A stretch of 64,000 bases of DNA from CAVVSQ01 sp963848825 (lineage in GTDB: Bacteria; Planctomycetota; Planctomycetia; Gemmatales; Gemmataceae), in the NCBI GenBank assembly GCA_963848825.1, contig CAWKFA010000008.1, positions 682,001-746,000 of the forward strand, written 5' to 3'. Both the position numbers and the translations under genes were made by a program. Of this stretch, positions 35,111-46,272 are shown piece after piece. How positions within the stretch are numbered: position 1 is the stretch's first letter; every line of letters begins with the position of its first letter. The notes below the pieces were generated by a model that saw nothing but the letters and a program-made list of their open reading frames with translations, did no database searches and had not been told where the DNA came from.

Positions 35111-36084
35111 TCATGGTTCGGCGAGAAGATCGAGTATGTCCACGAAGTCCTTGGGGGGGAGAAGTTGAGCGTGTTGTTGTCGATGCGATAGGGCAGGTTG
35201 GTAAATTCCCCTTCCTTGTACCAGTAGAGCAGGGGACTGATTGACCCGGGCCCGTCACGCTCCATGCCCGCGATTATCGGAATCATCATCGGAATGGCTT
35301 GCAGGACGCGCCGATCAAGTATGGGAAAGGCAAGCATCACATGACGATGAGGAATACCGAGGAGAGTTCCAAAGGGACCGACGCAATCGGGGTGCTCCTC
35401 CAGAAGCAAGGCATGGCTCGCCACGAAGAAACTTTCGTCGGAAAACAGCGTCAGGGTAATACCTTCACCGAGTTCCTGCTCCGTAACGTCCGGAATGCAG
35501 TTTTCCATGACGTTGGCCAGGCCAATGCGAAAGAGCTCTGTTTCGCTCTTTCCCCAGGACTTAATTTCCTCCGGAGTGACGTTGCGAATGGACGAGGGGA
35601 GATCGAAAACGAGCGCGGAGATCGTGCCCGGCAATTCTTTGCGATGCAGAATCTTGCGGCGGTCTAGCTCGGCCAGATAATTCTCCGGCCACAGACGGAC
35701 TGCCAGCAACTCCGCCACGCGCGCGAAATTATCGATACGTTCTTCCAGGACCTTTTGCTCGCTGTAGCTCTTTTCCAGGGTGCGGAAGTGGTCGGCGATG
35801 ATTTCGGGCCAGTCTTTGGCCTCGTTGCGGGCGCACAACTGGGCCAAATTGAGCAAGCCCAACTCATGCTTGCCCCCCTTTTTGCGGTCCTCAACGTAAA
35901 TGACCCCCTCGCCAAGCGTAATTTTGCGTTTCTGGCTGCTGAAATGGCGCACCACGCCAGCGATGAACGCCTGATATTGATCACGCGTCAAGAAGTTCGC
36001 CCAGGACGGCGCGGCTTTCTTGCCCAGGCCGGAAACTAGCTTGTCCCAAAGGCGATGAATAAGACTCATGAACATTCCGGACAT
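35111..36084 (-). CDS. DUF1444-like protein of unknown function (one frameshift)
   Basis: About 324 residues, soluble. The central and C-terminal parts resemble the DUF1444 (YtpQ-like) pattern: ETELFRIGLANVMENCIPDV, LFSDESFFVASHALLLEE and TLLGIPHRHVMLAFPI. A break lies in a run of seven G at 35153-35159. In the shifted frame the C-terminus becomes PPKDFVDILDLLAEP with a TGA at 35111, much more natural than the Arg/Pro-rich unshifted tail. The start is uncertain among ATGs at 36084, 36075 and 36069. Cellular role unknown. Confidence 0.65.
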
Positions 36085-36265
36085 CGTATCTATCAGGTCG
36101 TTGGTCCCAGAAACTCCGTTCCCTCATAATAACAAGCTTGTGCCCGAGGCTCCAGCGTCACTTGCCTTGACCTTTGACCGGGCCGTATGGCATCCTGCCT
36201 TAGAGGCAGTAAAGGCCCACTCAAGATGACGGCCCCCCAGCTCGCCCCTCCATGAGGTAAATAGC

Positions 36266-37393
36266 ATGCGGAATCCCAAATATGTCATTGGCGTACCCAA
36301 AGAAATCAAAACCGACGAATATCGCGTCGCCATGATTCCCGTTGGTGTTGATGAGCTGACGCGCGCCGGTCATAAGGTATTGATCCAGAGCGGCGCCGGC
36401 CTGGGCAGCGGCATCAGCGACGAGGAATACGCCGCCCATGGTGCCGAGCTGGTCGCAACGGCTGACGAAATTTGGCGGCGGGCGGACCTGGTAGTCAAGG
36501 TCAAGGAACCCATGCCGGCGGAATGGCCCTACCTTCGCGCCGGCCAGACCGTCTTCACCTATTTTCATTTTGCCGCCGACAAACTTTTGACGGAAGCAGT
36601 GCTCGCATCCGGCATAACGGCCATCGCCTATGAAACGATCCGCAATCCCAACGGCAGCCTGCCGCTCCTGACGCCGATGAGCGAAGTTGCCGGACGTATG
36701 AGCATCCAGCAGGGCGCCAAGTTTCTGCGAGCGCCCCAGGAAGGGCGTGGCATCTTGCTGGGCGGGGTGGCCGGCGTGCTGCCGGCCAATGTTCTGGTGC
36801 TGGGGGGCGGCGTGGTCGGCGCCAACGCGGCCAAGGTGGCGGCGGGGTTGGGGGCCAATGTGATCCTCATGGACGTCAATGTCGACCGCCTGCGTTATAT
36901 CGACGACGTGATGCCCCCCAACGTGACCACGTTGTATTCAGACCGGCACAACATCCTGGCCTGTTTGCCACGCACCGATTTGCTGATCGGCGCCGTCCTC
37001 ATACCCGGCGCCCGCGCCCCGTTTTTGGTCATGCGCGAGGACCTCAAGCGCATGCCCCGGCGTGCCGTAATCATCGACGTCGCCATCGACCAGGGGGGCT
37101 GTGTCGAGACCTCCCGGCCGACCACCCATAGCAAACCGGTCTACATCGAAGAAGACGTGGTCCACTACTGCGTCACCAACATGCCTGGGGCCGTGGGGCG
37201 AACCAGCACGTATGCGCTTACCAATGTGACGCTTCCTTTCGTCCTGCAACTGGCGAATAAGGGCTTCGACCAGGCCATCGCGAGCAATCCTGCCCTGGCG
37301 CAGGGGGTCAATATTCGCCGGGGCAGAGTAACTAGCCAGGCGGTAGCCGACACCTTCAACCTGCCCTGCGCCAAATTCGACGAACGCGCTTGA
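36266..37393 (+). CDS. ald: Alanine dehydrogenase
   Basis: 375 residues, intact and of normal family length. It catalyses NAD-dependent reversible deamination of L-alanine to pyruvate and ammonia in the cytosol. The N-terminus GVPKEIKTDEYRVAMIP holds the pyruvate-binding Arg20. LVVKVKEP carries the substrate Lys, and YFHFAADK the catalytic His101. The dinucleotide-binding motif VLVLGGGVVGANAAKVA is clear, and VDVAIDQGGCVETSRPTTH-type sequence follows. The start at 36266 has GAGG eight bases upstream. Its neighbours give no hint of a pathway operon. Confidence 0.95.
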   Translation: MRNPKYVIGVPKEIKTDEYRVAMIPVGVDELTRAGHKVLIQSGAGLGSGISDEEYAAHGAELVATADEIWRRADLVVKVKEPMPAEWPYLRAGQTVFTYFHFAADKLLTEAVLASGITAIAYETIRNPNGSLPLLTPMSEVAGRMSIQQGAKFLRAPQEGRGILLGGVAGVLPANVLVLGGGVVGANAAKVAAGLGANVILMDVNVDRLRYIDDVMPPNVTTLYSDRHNILACLPRTDLLIGAVLIPGARAPFLVMREDLKRMPRRAVIIDVAIDQGGCVETSRPTTHSKPVYIEEDVVHYCVTNMPGAVGRTSTYALTNVTLPFVLQLANKGFDQAIASNPALAQGVNIRRGRVTSQAVADTFNLPCAKFDERA

Positions 37394-37499
37394 TGCCTAC
37401 GGGACAAACCTGGGCCAATCATTAAAAGTTGATGAGTACACGTACATTTTCGTGACCAACGCGCGTGCCGTGCGCTCCGTCAGCGCATCCATTCCTCTA

Positions 37500-39306
37500 A
37501 TGGATACTCTCGCGCACTGGTTCGATCTGGCAGTCCAGCACCATCAACTCGGCAACACAGCCCAGGCAGACTCACTTTATCGGCAGGTCATTCAGGCCGA
37601 CCCAAATCATGCGGATGCCCATCATTTACTCGGCATTCTCGCACACCAAAGCGGCAATTCCCAGTCGGCCAAGGAACTTATCACCCTGGCACTGAAGCTC
37701 ATGCCAACCGCGCCGGGCTTTCATTACAACCTCGGCAACGTTCTTAAAAGTGAAGGGGAGACTGCCCAGGCCATCGCTTCCTATCAGCGTGCGGTCCAGC
37801 TCAACCCTCGCTTTCTGGAGGCGCTTGTCAATCTGGCGGGTGAACTGCGGGCGCAAGGCCGCCTGGAGGAAGCCGTGCTGTGCTATCGGCAGGCCCTGCA
37901 AAATAACTCCAGCCACGCGGGCGTGCACAATAATTTGGGGGTCACGCTCAAAGACCTTGGACGCCTGGACGAGGCGGTCGCATGCTACGAGCACGCCCTG
38001 GGGATCCAACCACACTATGAAGATGCCGCGACCAACCTGAGCGTTGCCCTACACAACCAGGGCGTCATCTTCCTGAAACAGGGCCAGATAGCTGAAGCGA
38101 TCGCGCCGTTTGCGGCGTGCCCTGGTGCTCCGGCCCAGCTATGACATGGCGCATTTGAACCTCGGCAACGCGCTCAAGGAACGGGGCCAGCTTGCCGAAG
38201 CGATCACGTGTTTCCAGGCGGCTTTGCACTGCAATCCGCATCAAGCTGGCGCACACAACAATCTTGGGAGCGCCTATGCCGAGCAAGGGCGGTTTGCCGA
38301 AGCGGCCAGCTGTTTTCAACAGGCGCTGGCGATCGATCCCGATTTGAGATTAACTCGCTGGAACCGCTGCATCCTCCAGTTGTTGCAAGGAAACCTCGAA
38401 GGGGCCTGGGCTGACTTTGAACTGCGCTGGGGCGAGCCCACGGAGCCTGCCCGCGTGTTCGAGCAACAGCGCTGGGATGGCGCGGTGCTTGACGGCAAAA
38501 CGATTCTTGTCACGACGGAAGGGGGCCTTGGGGACACCATTCAATTCGTGCGTTATTTGCCCCTCGTAAAGTGTCTTGGCGCTACCGTCCTACTCGAGTG
38601 CCAGCCGCCTCTTCAGGAGCTCCTCGCCGATTGTGAAGGCGCCGACGCCGTTATCTCCGCCGGCTCTCAACTGCCAGCCGTTCGATGTGCATATCCCCTT
38701 ATTGAGCCTGCCGGGGATCTTCCGTTCGACGCTGACCACACTGCCCGTAAAAGACCGCTATTTGACCGTTGACCCCCGGAGGGTAGAACGCTGGCGCCTG
38801 GAGTTAGCAGCGCTCACGCCGCCGCGTACATGTACCTCTCGCTTCTTGAACGTTGGAATTGTTTGGCAGGCCAACCCGGCCAACAAGGGACATGCCGGTA
38901 AATCGGTTGCCTTACCCTACTTCGAAGCCCTCACGCGCGTGCCTGGCATTCGACTCGTGAGCCTACAGGTCGGCCCCGCGCTGACTGACCTTGAGTCCGC
39001 TTCATTTCCAATTATCGACCTGGGCAGCCGGTTCGATCCTGACTCGCTTGAGGATCTGGCCGCCGCGCTGATGAACGTGGACTTGCTCATCTCGGTCGAT
39101 ACGGCGGCGGCCCATCTCGGCGGCGCGTTGGGCATCCCCGTGTGGGTACCGCTGGCGCATATTCCTTGTTTCCGCTGGCTACTCGATCGTGACGACAGCC
39201 CCTGGTATCCGACGCTGCGTCTGTTCCGCCAACATGATGAGGGTGCCTGGCAGGACGTGTTCGGCGCATGGCGGCCGCCCTGGCGAGCCGGTTCCCGGCA
39301 GTTTAA
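37500..39306 (+). CDS. TPR protein with glycosyltransferase-family-9-like C-terminal domain (three frameshifts)
   Basis: About 600 residues. Roughly eight TPR units (AIASYQRAVQLNPRFLEALV-like) fill the first half. The second half has the blocks shared with the genes at 56653 and 60556: DGKTILVTTEGGLGDTIQFV, PFDVHIPLLSLPGIFRSTL, VGIVWQANPANKGHAGKSV, LISVDTAAAHLGGALGIPVW and SPWYPTLRLFRQ. These resemble ADP-heptose-type GT9 enzymes. Breaks lie near 38116 (an extra G; the frame then reads FRRALVLRPSY), 38690 and 39262. After the last, the C-terminus reads RMAAALASRFPAV with a TAA at 39306. The start is taken at the ATG at 37500 by comparison with the paralogues. Acceptor and donor sugars are unknown. 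Confidence 0.82.
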
Positions 39307-39398
39307 ACGGTCAGGAGCGAACCCCTGGCCCACGTGGGATCGGGTTCCGCTTCTGATCAAACATCATACGCACTTTCTACAAACGCGGCAGGCCCTGA

Positions 39399-42300
39399 TT
39401 AGGAATCCCCGAAGCCATCGGCCATTTCGGCAAAGACTTTATCGACGACGGTGGCCCGCTCGGCTTGACTTACTTGATCTTGCTGGCTGGTCGCGGTGCT
39501 GGCGGGTAAAGCAACCGTTTCAGGTTGATCCAGAACTTGCCAGCCAATCCTGGTTTAGGCTGTAGGCCAGCATGTCCCAACCGTTGGCGTTACCGGCGGT
39601 GTCCGTGCCGCGTGCCATGGCGAGAAACCACCGATCCGCCATTGGTTGAGGAACTACGCCGTTTGGAATCGGCAGACCCGTAGTCGCGGCGCTCACCTGA
39701 ACAAGCTGACCGATGGGCTGTACACTCGAAGCGAGCCCAGCATTCGGCTGGAAGGCGAGCAAGCCGCCGACCGCAAGGTTTGCTGGCATGCCGTGGGACG
39801 TTTCGGTAACGGCACCGTTGGAAAGAACCGATAGCGACGCCACTTCGGTCTCCTCAATCACTTCGGTTCCGTTTTCGTTGGCCGTGATCGTTGCAGCTGG
39901 CGTCAGGGCGTCCAATGGTTTGCCTGCAATTGAGGCCGAGACCAGCAATCTGCTGACCAGCAAGCTGCTGGCAACATTGTCATCCGGACGTGCGACCAAA
40001 CTCAGGTCATTGGGCAGATAAAACTGGTCAACTCCCTGGCTGAGGATCAAGCCGCCCTCTGAATCAGCCAGTGATGTGTCGAAACGTAGCCCATTCGGGG
40101 TCGCCGACGCCACGAGCTGGACGGTAGCGGCCGGCGGCTTGGCGGCAGGGGTGTCGCCCAGTGCCAGGCGATGGAAGGCCAGGTTCACCAGGCTGCCTGC
40201 TTGCGTTGCCGAGATAGGCATCGCACCGACGAGTAAAATGCCAATCTGGCCAGTGGCGGCGTCCACGACGGCTGAAAGTTGCCAGCCGCTTCCCTGCTGG
40301 GGAATGTTGCCAAGAGTGATGTCGGCCGGCGTGAGACTGACGACTTGGGGATTGTAGGTGAGGGACAACGACGCCTGCGTCGAGGCCGGTGCTGCCCTCG
40401 GGATGGGCATGGTCGATCAGCACCGAGACAACCAGAGGCGCGCCGGCGGCGGAAGAGAGGGGTCCAGTCGCCAAGCTGAGGGTTGGGTCCGCCGCGTTCG
40501 GCGAGTGGATGGTATTTGGATTGATGTAATGGGAATTGCCGGTCGGCAACTGAGTAGGGAGAGCCGGAATTTGCAATGGCTGCAATTGGGCGACATAGGC
40601 ATCGATGGTGCTGACGTCTCCAGCATCTACCGAAGTATCTCCCGCGACGTCGCCAATGATGGACGGGTCGAGTTGTGAATAAGCGCTGAAGCCACTGGCG
40701 CGGCCCTGGGCGACGCTGTCCGCCGCTAATTTATCCAGTCCATCGACAACCTTGTCGCCATTGACATCGGCGAAATAGGCGTTCACATGGACGCCGTTCG
40801 CACCCACCGCGCCAGACACTGCTCCCTGATTGATAACAATGTTGCCCAGTTGCAGTTGTTCCTTGACCTGATAAAGGCCAAGGGCGGCGGCGTTCGTGTC
40901 CGAGGGGACAATGGCAGCAAGGTCGCCGAGAACGAGAGGGTTCGTGGGTGTGCCGGATTTGGGCGTGGCGTCCGTGTAGTGGAACGTGGCGACGCCGGCG
41001 CTATTGGAAACCAGTGTCAGGCTGGCGCCAGCGTCCGTGGCATCGCTATTGGCACCGAACATTGTTCCGGTGACGTTCAGAAGCGCGGGATTGTAGGTCA
41101 AGGAAAAAGTAACGTCGGTCACGTTGGCGGCGTCATACAGAGTGAGCGGAATACCGAAACTCGATGTCGGCACGGCAATGGGGGTGTTGCTATCGGGCCC
41201 GCGCGAAATCGGGAATGCCCAGGACTGGAGTAGAATTCTGCTGATAGTGTGTGGCGAAAGTGGTTATGAAATTAGCATGACCGCCGTTATTCGCACCGTC
41301 GAGGCCGGCCCCGAGCGCGTCGAGGAAGCCGTTAATGCCGCTTCCGCTAATCAATTTCACGGTATAGGTGGCATCCGGCAAGATAACGGAGTCGATGTTG
41401 CCATGCACGGAGTTAAGTAGTGACAAATAGGTTGCAGTTGTCTTGAACGTGATACTTTGATTGGAAGGATCGATGAGAAGTGTGCCGTGAATGGCACCGA
41501 CGCTGTTGGACCCAAACATGGTTATGTTCGCCACCCCATTTGGTGACGAGCTATAAAGCGTCAGGTCCGCTGGCATAAATGGTTTATTGAACGTCGCGAT
41601 GAAACCAGTCGGCGTCGGCGTGAAACCCGTGACGAGCAGACCGCGGGTCACGATGGCATTGCTGATGCCGGTAATCGTCGGGGTGGTCGCGACGGTATCC
41701 GTGGCGGTGATCGTTTGTGACCCGGCGGTATTCAGCGTCACACTGAAAGTGTGGGAGCCATTGTCGTGCCCCGCTCCGGTCGTGAAGGCGTAAGGAACAC
41801 CTAGTCCGGCGGCGGGGTCCGAACTGGTGAGTTTGACGGTACCCGTGTAACCCGTGGCCTGGTTGCCGAACTTGTCATAAGCCGTCACGGTAAGATTGAA
41901 AGGCGTGCCTGTGACAGGACTGCCCGTCGGCACTACGCCGAAGTAGGAAGCGCCCGCCGCTGCCACGGTCGCGGCACCACTGGCGCCTGAAAAATTGCCG
42001 TTCGCCGCAATGATCGTATACGTTCCCGCGGTTTTCAGCGTGCCCAGATTAAAGCCGAAGCCAGCGCTATTCAGACCAAGAGTAGCCGGAAAGCTAACCA
42101 GAGGATCGGCGTGATTGAGAGCTGTGGTGACACTCGTCGGGCCATTGTAGCTCGCCACCGTATTGCCGTACACGTCAGTTGCCTGAACCGTGAAAATGAA
42201 TGAGTTGCCTGCGGTGATATTGCTGCTGCCAAGGATGTTGACCACATATTTACTAAATGCACCCGGATTGACAGTTATGGGACTGGTCGTAGCCGTCAGG

Positions 42301-44989
42301 GTGAGGTTTTGCTGATCGGTGGCCTTGATGGTTTGGGTGCCCGCTGTTGTCAGCGCTACCGTGAAGTTGTCGGCGCCCGCGTCGGTCGCGGTAAAGGTGT
42401 AGCTCGTAGGCAGAGAGACTCCATTGTAAGTCGCGCCGCCATCGGTACTGCCAAGCTGGACGGTACCGGTGTAACCTGGCACCACATTGTTGTTACCATC
42501 TTCGGCCATGATGGTGAAGTTGACCGTGCGGCCCGCGGTGATACTGGTACTGCTGGGCGCGCTGATGACAAAATGTGTCACGGCCGGGGGAGTCGGTAGC
42601 AAGGTGAACTGGGAGGGAGCAATGCCGGACGTGCCTTGACCGGTGTTGGGGAACTGGCTGCTGCTGACCAGAGTTTGAGCGAAGCTGCCATCGTTGTTGT
42701 ATTCATTGATCGATCCCTGCAGATTGGGCGGATACGTGCCGAGGTTGGCCGTGAAGAAATGCCCCTGGCCATCAAAAAGAACGGACGAGGGGAACTGGCC
42801 AAAAAGGTTGCCCACCGGTCCGCCTGGTGTCATAACTTTCGTGAACGAGCCGTCGGCATTAAATTGCAGTACGTTGCCCTGGAATGAAGTGGCTCCGAGG
42901 TCGGTCACGTAGAATTTCTGGTCGGGCCCCCAGGCCAGGCCCGCGGGGTAATTGACGCCGCCGCTGCCTGGCGCCAGGAACGTTGTCGTGATCGGTGTCG
43001 CCGAAGTGGCATTGGTGATTTTGACGACGTCATCGGCACCGGCGTTGCTGACATACATGCTGCTGGCATCCCCGGCGGCGCCGAATAAGAGCGCGGTCGG
43101 CTGGCTAAGTCCCGAGCCAAATAATGTTCCCGATCCGGCATAGGAAAGGTTGCCGCTGTTGCTGGCGATATTGAAACGTACGACGCCGCCAGTGGTTGAA
43201 CCTTGACCGCCGAAGAGGCACACGTAGAGGTTGCCGTCCGGTCCGAACTGGAGGCCGGACGGAAAGAACACGTTATTGCCGGTCGCGGTTACGAACGGAT
43301 GTAAGTCATTGGCGGTCAAAAACGTGGTAGCGACGTTGGTGGTCAGATTAATGCGCACGATGGTGTCGTTGAACTGGCTGCTGATATAGAGATTGCCATC
43401 CGGCCCCTGTGTCATCCCCGCCGGCCCGCTTAGGAGCGGTGATGTGTAAGGGGCCACCAGCGTCGTTTTCAAGGCGCCCGTGCCGGCGTCGAACTCATAG
43501 ACAGCACTGTCGTAGTAAGAGCTGGCCAGGAGCGTGGCAGCCTGACCAAATACCCCGGGGGCCACGTTGATTGCCGCCGTGGTGGCCGTGAGTACGCTAT
43601 TTTGCTGATCGGTAGCCTTGATGGTTTCGGCGCCGACGGTTTTAAGGGTCACGGTAAAGTCGTGGGCGCCGCCGTCGGACGCGGTAAAAGTATAGGTCGC
43701 TGGCAAGCCCGCGCCGTTATATACCGCGCTGCCGTCGGTGCTCGTAAGTTGGATGGTGCCGACATAGCTGGGCACGGCATTATTGTTGCCATCTTCGGCC
43801 GTGACGGTGAAGTTGACGGTGCCGCCGGCGCTGATGTTATTATTGCTGGCGCGCTTACGACAAAATGCGTTACGGTTGTCAATGGGGGTAGCAAGATGAA
43901 CTGGGAGGGAGCAACGCCGGACGTGCCTGGGCCGGTGTTGGGGAACTGGCTGCTGCTGACCAGAGTTTGAGCGAAGCTGCCATCGTTGTTGTATTCATTG
44001 ATCGATCCCTGCAGGTTGGGCGGATACGTGCCGAGGTTGGCCGTGAAGAAATGCCCCTGGCCATCAAAAAGAACGGACGAGGGGAACTGGCCAAAAAGGT
44101 TACCCACCGGTCCGCCTGGTGTCATAACTTTCGTGAACGAGCCGTCGGCATTAAATTGCAGTACGTTGCCCTGGAATGAAGTGGCTCCGAGATCGGTCAC
44201 GTAGAATTTTTGGTCGGGCCCCCAGGCCAGGCCCGCGGGGTAATTGACGCCGCCGCTGCCTGGCGCCACGAACGTTGTCGTGATCGGTGTCGCCGAAGTG
44301 GCATTGGTGATTTTGACGACGTCATCGGCACCGGCGTTGCTGACATACAAGCTGGTGGTGTCCCCGGCGGGGCCGAATAAGAGCGCGGTCGGCTGGCTAA
44401 GCCCCGAGCCAAATAATGTTCCCGTTCCGGCATAGGAAAGGGCGCCGCTGTTGCTGGCGATATTAAAACGTACGACGCCGCCAGTGGTTGAACCTTGACC
44501 GCCGAAGAGGCACACGTAGAGGTTGCCGTCCGGTCCGAACTGGAGGCCGGACGGAAAGAACACGGAATTGCCAGTCGCGGTCACGAACGGATGCAAGTCA
44601 TTCGCGGTCAAAAACGTGGTGGCGACGTTGGTGGTCAGATTAATACGTACGATGGAGTCGTTGAACTGACTGCTGATATAGAGATTGCCATCCGGCCCCT
44701 GTGTCATCCCCGCCGGTCCGCTCAGGAGCGGTGATGTGTAAGGGGCCACCAGCGTCGTTTTCAAGGCGCCCGTGCCGGCGTCGAACTCATAGACAGCGCC
44801 GTCGTAGTAAGAGCTAGCCACCAGCGTCGCGGATGGTGTGTCGCGGGTTTCGAGTTGCTCCACCAGGGGCTGAACGTGGCGTTTCGAACGCGCGCTACGC
44901 CTCGCGAGCTTCTTTTTTCGGGGGCTGAGCCCGAAAATAGCGACGAATTTCTTGAAACTCATGAGGGAAGGGGACGGCAAGTCAAACAT
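39399..44989 (-). CDS. Large exported protein: two propellers, Ig-like repeats, cohesin-dockerin-cohesin (four frameshifts)
   Basis: About 1,860 residues. The N-terminus has a basic stretch and LEDR-type motif VEQLETRDTPSATLV. A six-bladed-propeller-like domain (PDGNLYISSQFN, FGPDGNLYVCLFGG) occurs twice almost identically, each followed by an Ig-like domain. Further Ig-like repeats lead to a cohesin-like domain (GIPLTLYDAANVTDVTFSLT). Then come a dockerin (DVNGDKVVDGLD, DVAGDTSVDAGDVS) and a second cohesin-like domain (ASLSLTYNPQVVSLTPADIT). Breaks lie near 43854 (one C missing compared with the second copy), 41205, 40395 and 39545. Past the last break the protein ends AERATVVDKVFAEMADGF with a TAA at 39399. 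That tail matches the end of the protein at 46273-50168. The start is uncertain (44989 or 44962). Confidence 0.78.
42595..43540 (-). repeat. Intragenic duplication, downstream copy
   Basis: Nearly identical to 43887-44832 with a constant offset of 1,292 bases. By eye I count three differences between 42721 and 42910. It encodes the second propeller of the cohesin/dockerin protein. Confidence 0.9.
43887..44832 (-). repeat. Intragenic duplication, upstream copy
   Basis: First propeller-coding copy, matching 42595-43540. The Ig-like segments beside the two copies (42300-42590 and 43590-43885) are related but clearly more diverged than the propeller segments. Confidence 0.9.
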
Positions 44990-45034
44990 GATGTTGGTCC
45001 AAAGTTGTGCATGCGATTGCAAGCGGGTTCCAAT

Positions 45035-45063
45035 GTCATAAAAAACGAAGTAACGGTTGTCAA
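45035..45063 (-). promoter_or_regulatory. Sigma70-like promoter of the cohesin/dockerin gene
   Basis: On the minus strand TTGACA (45063-45058), a 17-base spacer and TATGAC (45040-45035) lie just upstream of the candidate starts at 44989 and 44962. Confidence 0.5.
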
Positions 45064-45195
45064 TATAACGGGGCCTGTTAAAGCGGGTTTTCTGGGATAT
45101 TTTTGCCGGCGTCGAAAAATTACTGAATATTCGCGTGCAGCGTCTCGTCTAGGCGTCTAACCGCAGGTCGATTGGCGGTGCGAGGTGGTCCTTCC

Positions 45196-46254
45196 ATGAC
45201 CCGTGTTAGAACGCGCACGAGCGCGGCGGCCGGCGCCTTCACGTTGATCGAATTGTTGGTGGTAATCGCCATCATTGCCGTGCTCATCGGCCTCCTCATC
45301 CCGGCCGTGCAGAAAGTCCGCGAGGCGGCAGCGCGTACCCAGTGCCAGAACAACCTCAAACAAATCGGCCTGGCCCTGCATAATTTCGAGGGCCAAAATC
45401 GCGGCCTGCCTCCCGTTTTTCCCGCCACTCCGAAGCCCCCGTTTCTCGGGCTGGTGCCCGACTACTTCTATACCTGGAGCGTGCTGGCTCAACTCAATCC
45501 TTATCTGGAACAAACCGCCATCTATAACCAGATGAACCTCAACGAGCCGCTCTATTCCTTGCCCACGCTCAACGTCACCGCCGACAATAAATTCGCCGTT
45601 CAGCAAACCATCGAGTTATTTCTGTGCCCATCTGACAAGATGCAGCCCGTTGCCGGCGGTTACGGCGTGCCTGTCTTGGGCCCAGTCAATTACGGCGCCT
45701 GTATCGGCTCGGGAACGACGGAGGGCGGCCCGCCGTACGGCTCTCCGTGGGATGCGGACGGCGTATTTCGCGCCGCGGTCAAGGGAACGTTTGCCGAAAT
45801 CACCGACGGCCTCTCCAATACGGCGGCTTTCTCCGAGAGCACGCTGGGCGAAGGGCCGACCAGCGCGACGGGCCCTATCCCCGGCGATCCGCGAACGATT
45901 TACGCCAACGTGCCGCCGCCCCTCACGCCTCAAGCCTGCGCCAAGGCGAACATCTGGAACTTCCAGTTGCCGCGCGGCTATCTTTGGGCGTCCGGCGAAA
46001 TTCGTTGTTCCAGCTATAACCATTACTATCCGCCCAATCCGCCCGAGTATGACTGCGTCGCCAACTTGTCGACGCCCGGCCCGGAGCAATTCACGGCCGT
46101 TGGTTTCAGAGCGGCACGCAGCAACCATCCCGGCGGCGTCAACCTGCTCCTTGTCGACGGCTCTGTCCGTTTCATCGCGAATACCATTCAGCCAAGCGTT
46201 TGGACCGCCCTCAGCACGCGGGCCGGCGGTGAGCCTGTCGGTGAATTGGATTGA
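45196..46254 (+). CDS. DUF1559 protein with prepilin-type N-terminus
   Basis: 352 residues, intact. The N-terminus GAFTLIELLVVIAIIAVLIG is a type IV pilin-like methylation and membrane motif (cleavage after Gly-Ala, before Phe). It is followed by LLIPAVQKVREAAARTQCQNN, typical of the DUF1559 family that is strongly expanded in planctomycetes. The C-terminal H-x9-DG motif (HPGGVNLLLVDG) is present. Family members are thought to be pilin-like pseudopilins at the envelope. The start is taken at 45196 with GAGG about ten bases upstream. The gene is divergent from the cohesin/dockerin gene before it and ends 18 bases from the stop of the next convergent one. Confidence 0.93.
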   Translation: MTRVRTRTSAAAGAFTLIELLVVIAIIAVLIGLLIPAVQKVREAAARTQCQNNLKQIGLALHNFEGQNRGLPPVFPATPKPPFLGLVPDYFYTWSVLAQLNPYLEQTAIYNQMNLNEPLYSLPTLNVTADNKFAVQQTIELFLCPSDKMQPVAGGYGVPVLGPVNYGACIGSGTTEGGPPYGSPWDADGVFRAAVKGTFAEITDGLSNTAAFSESTLGEGPTSATGPIPGDPRTIYANVPPPLTPQACAKANIWNFQLPRGYLWASGEIRCSSYNHYYPPNPPEYDCVANLSTPGPEQFTAVGFRAARSNHPGGVNLLLVDGSVRFIANTIQPSVWTALSTRAGGEPVGELD

Positions 46255-46272
46255 AATTCAAGCGGAATGCTC

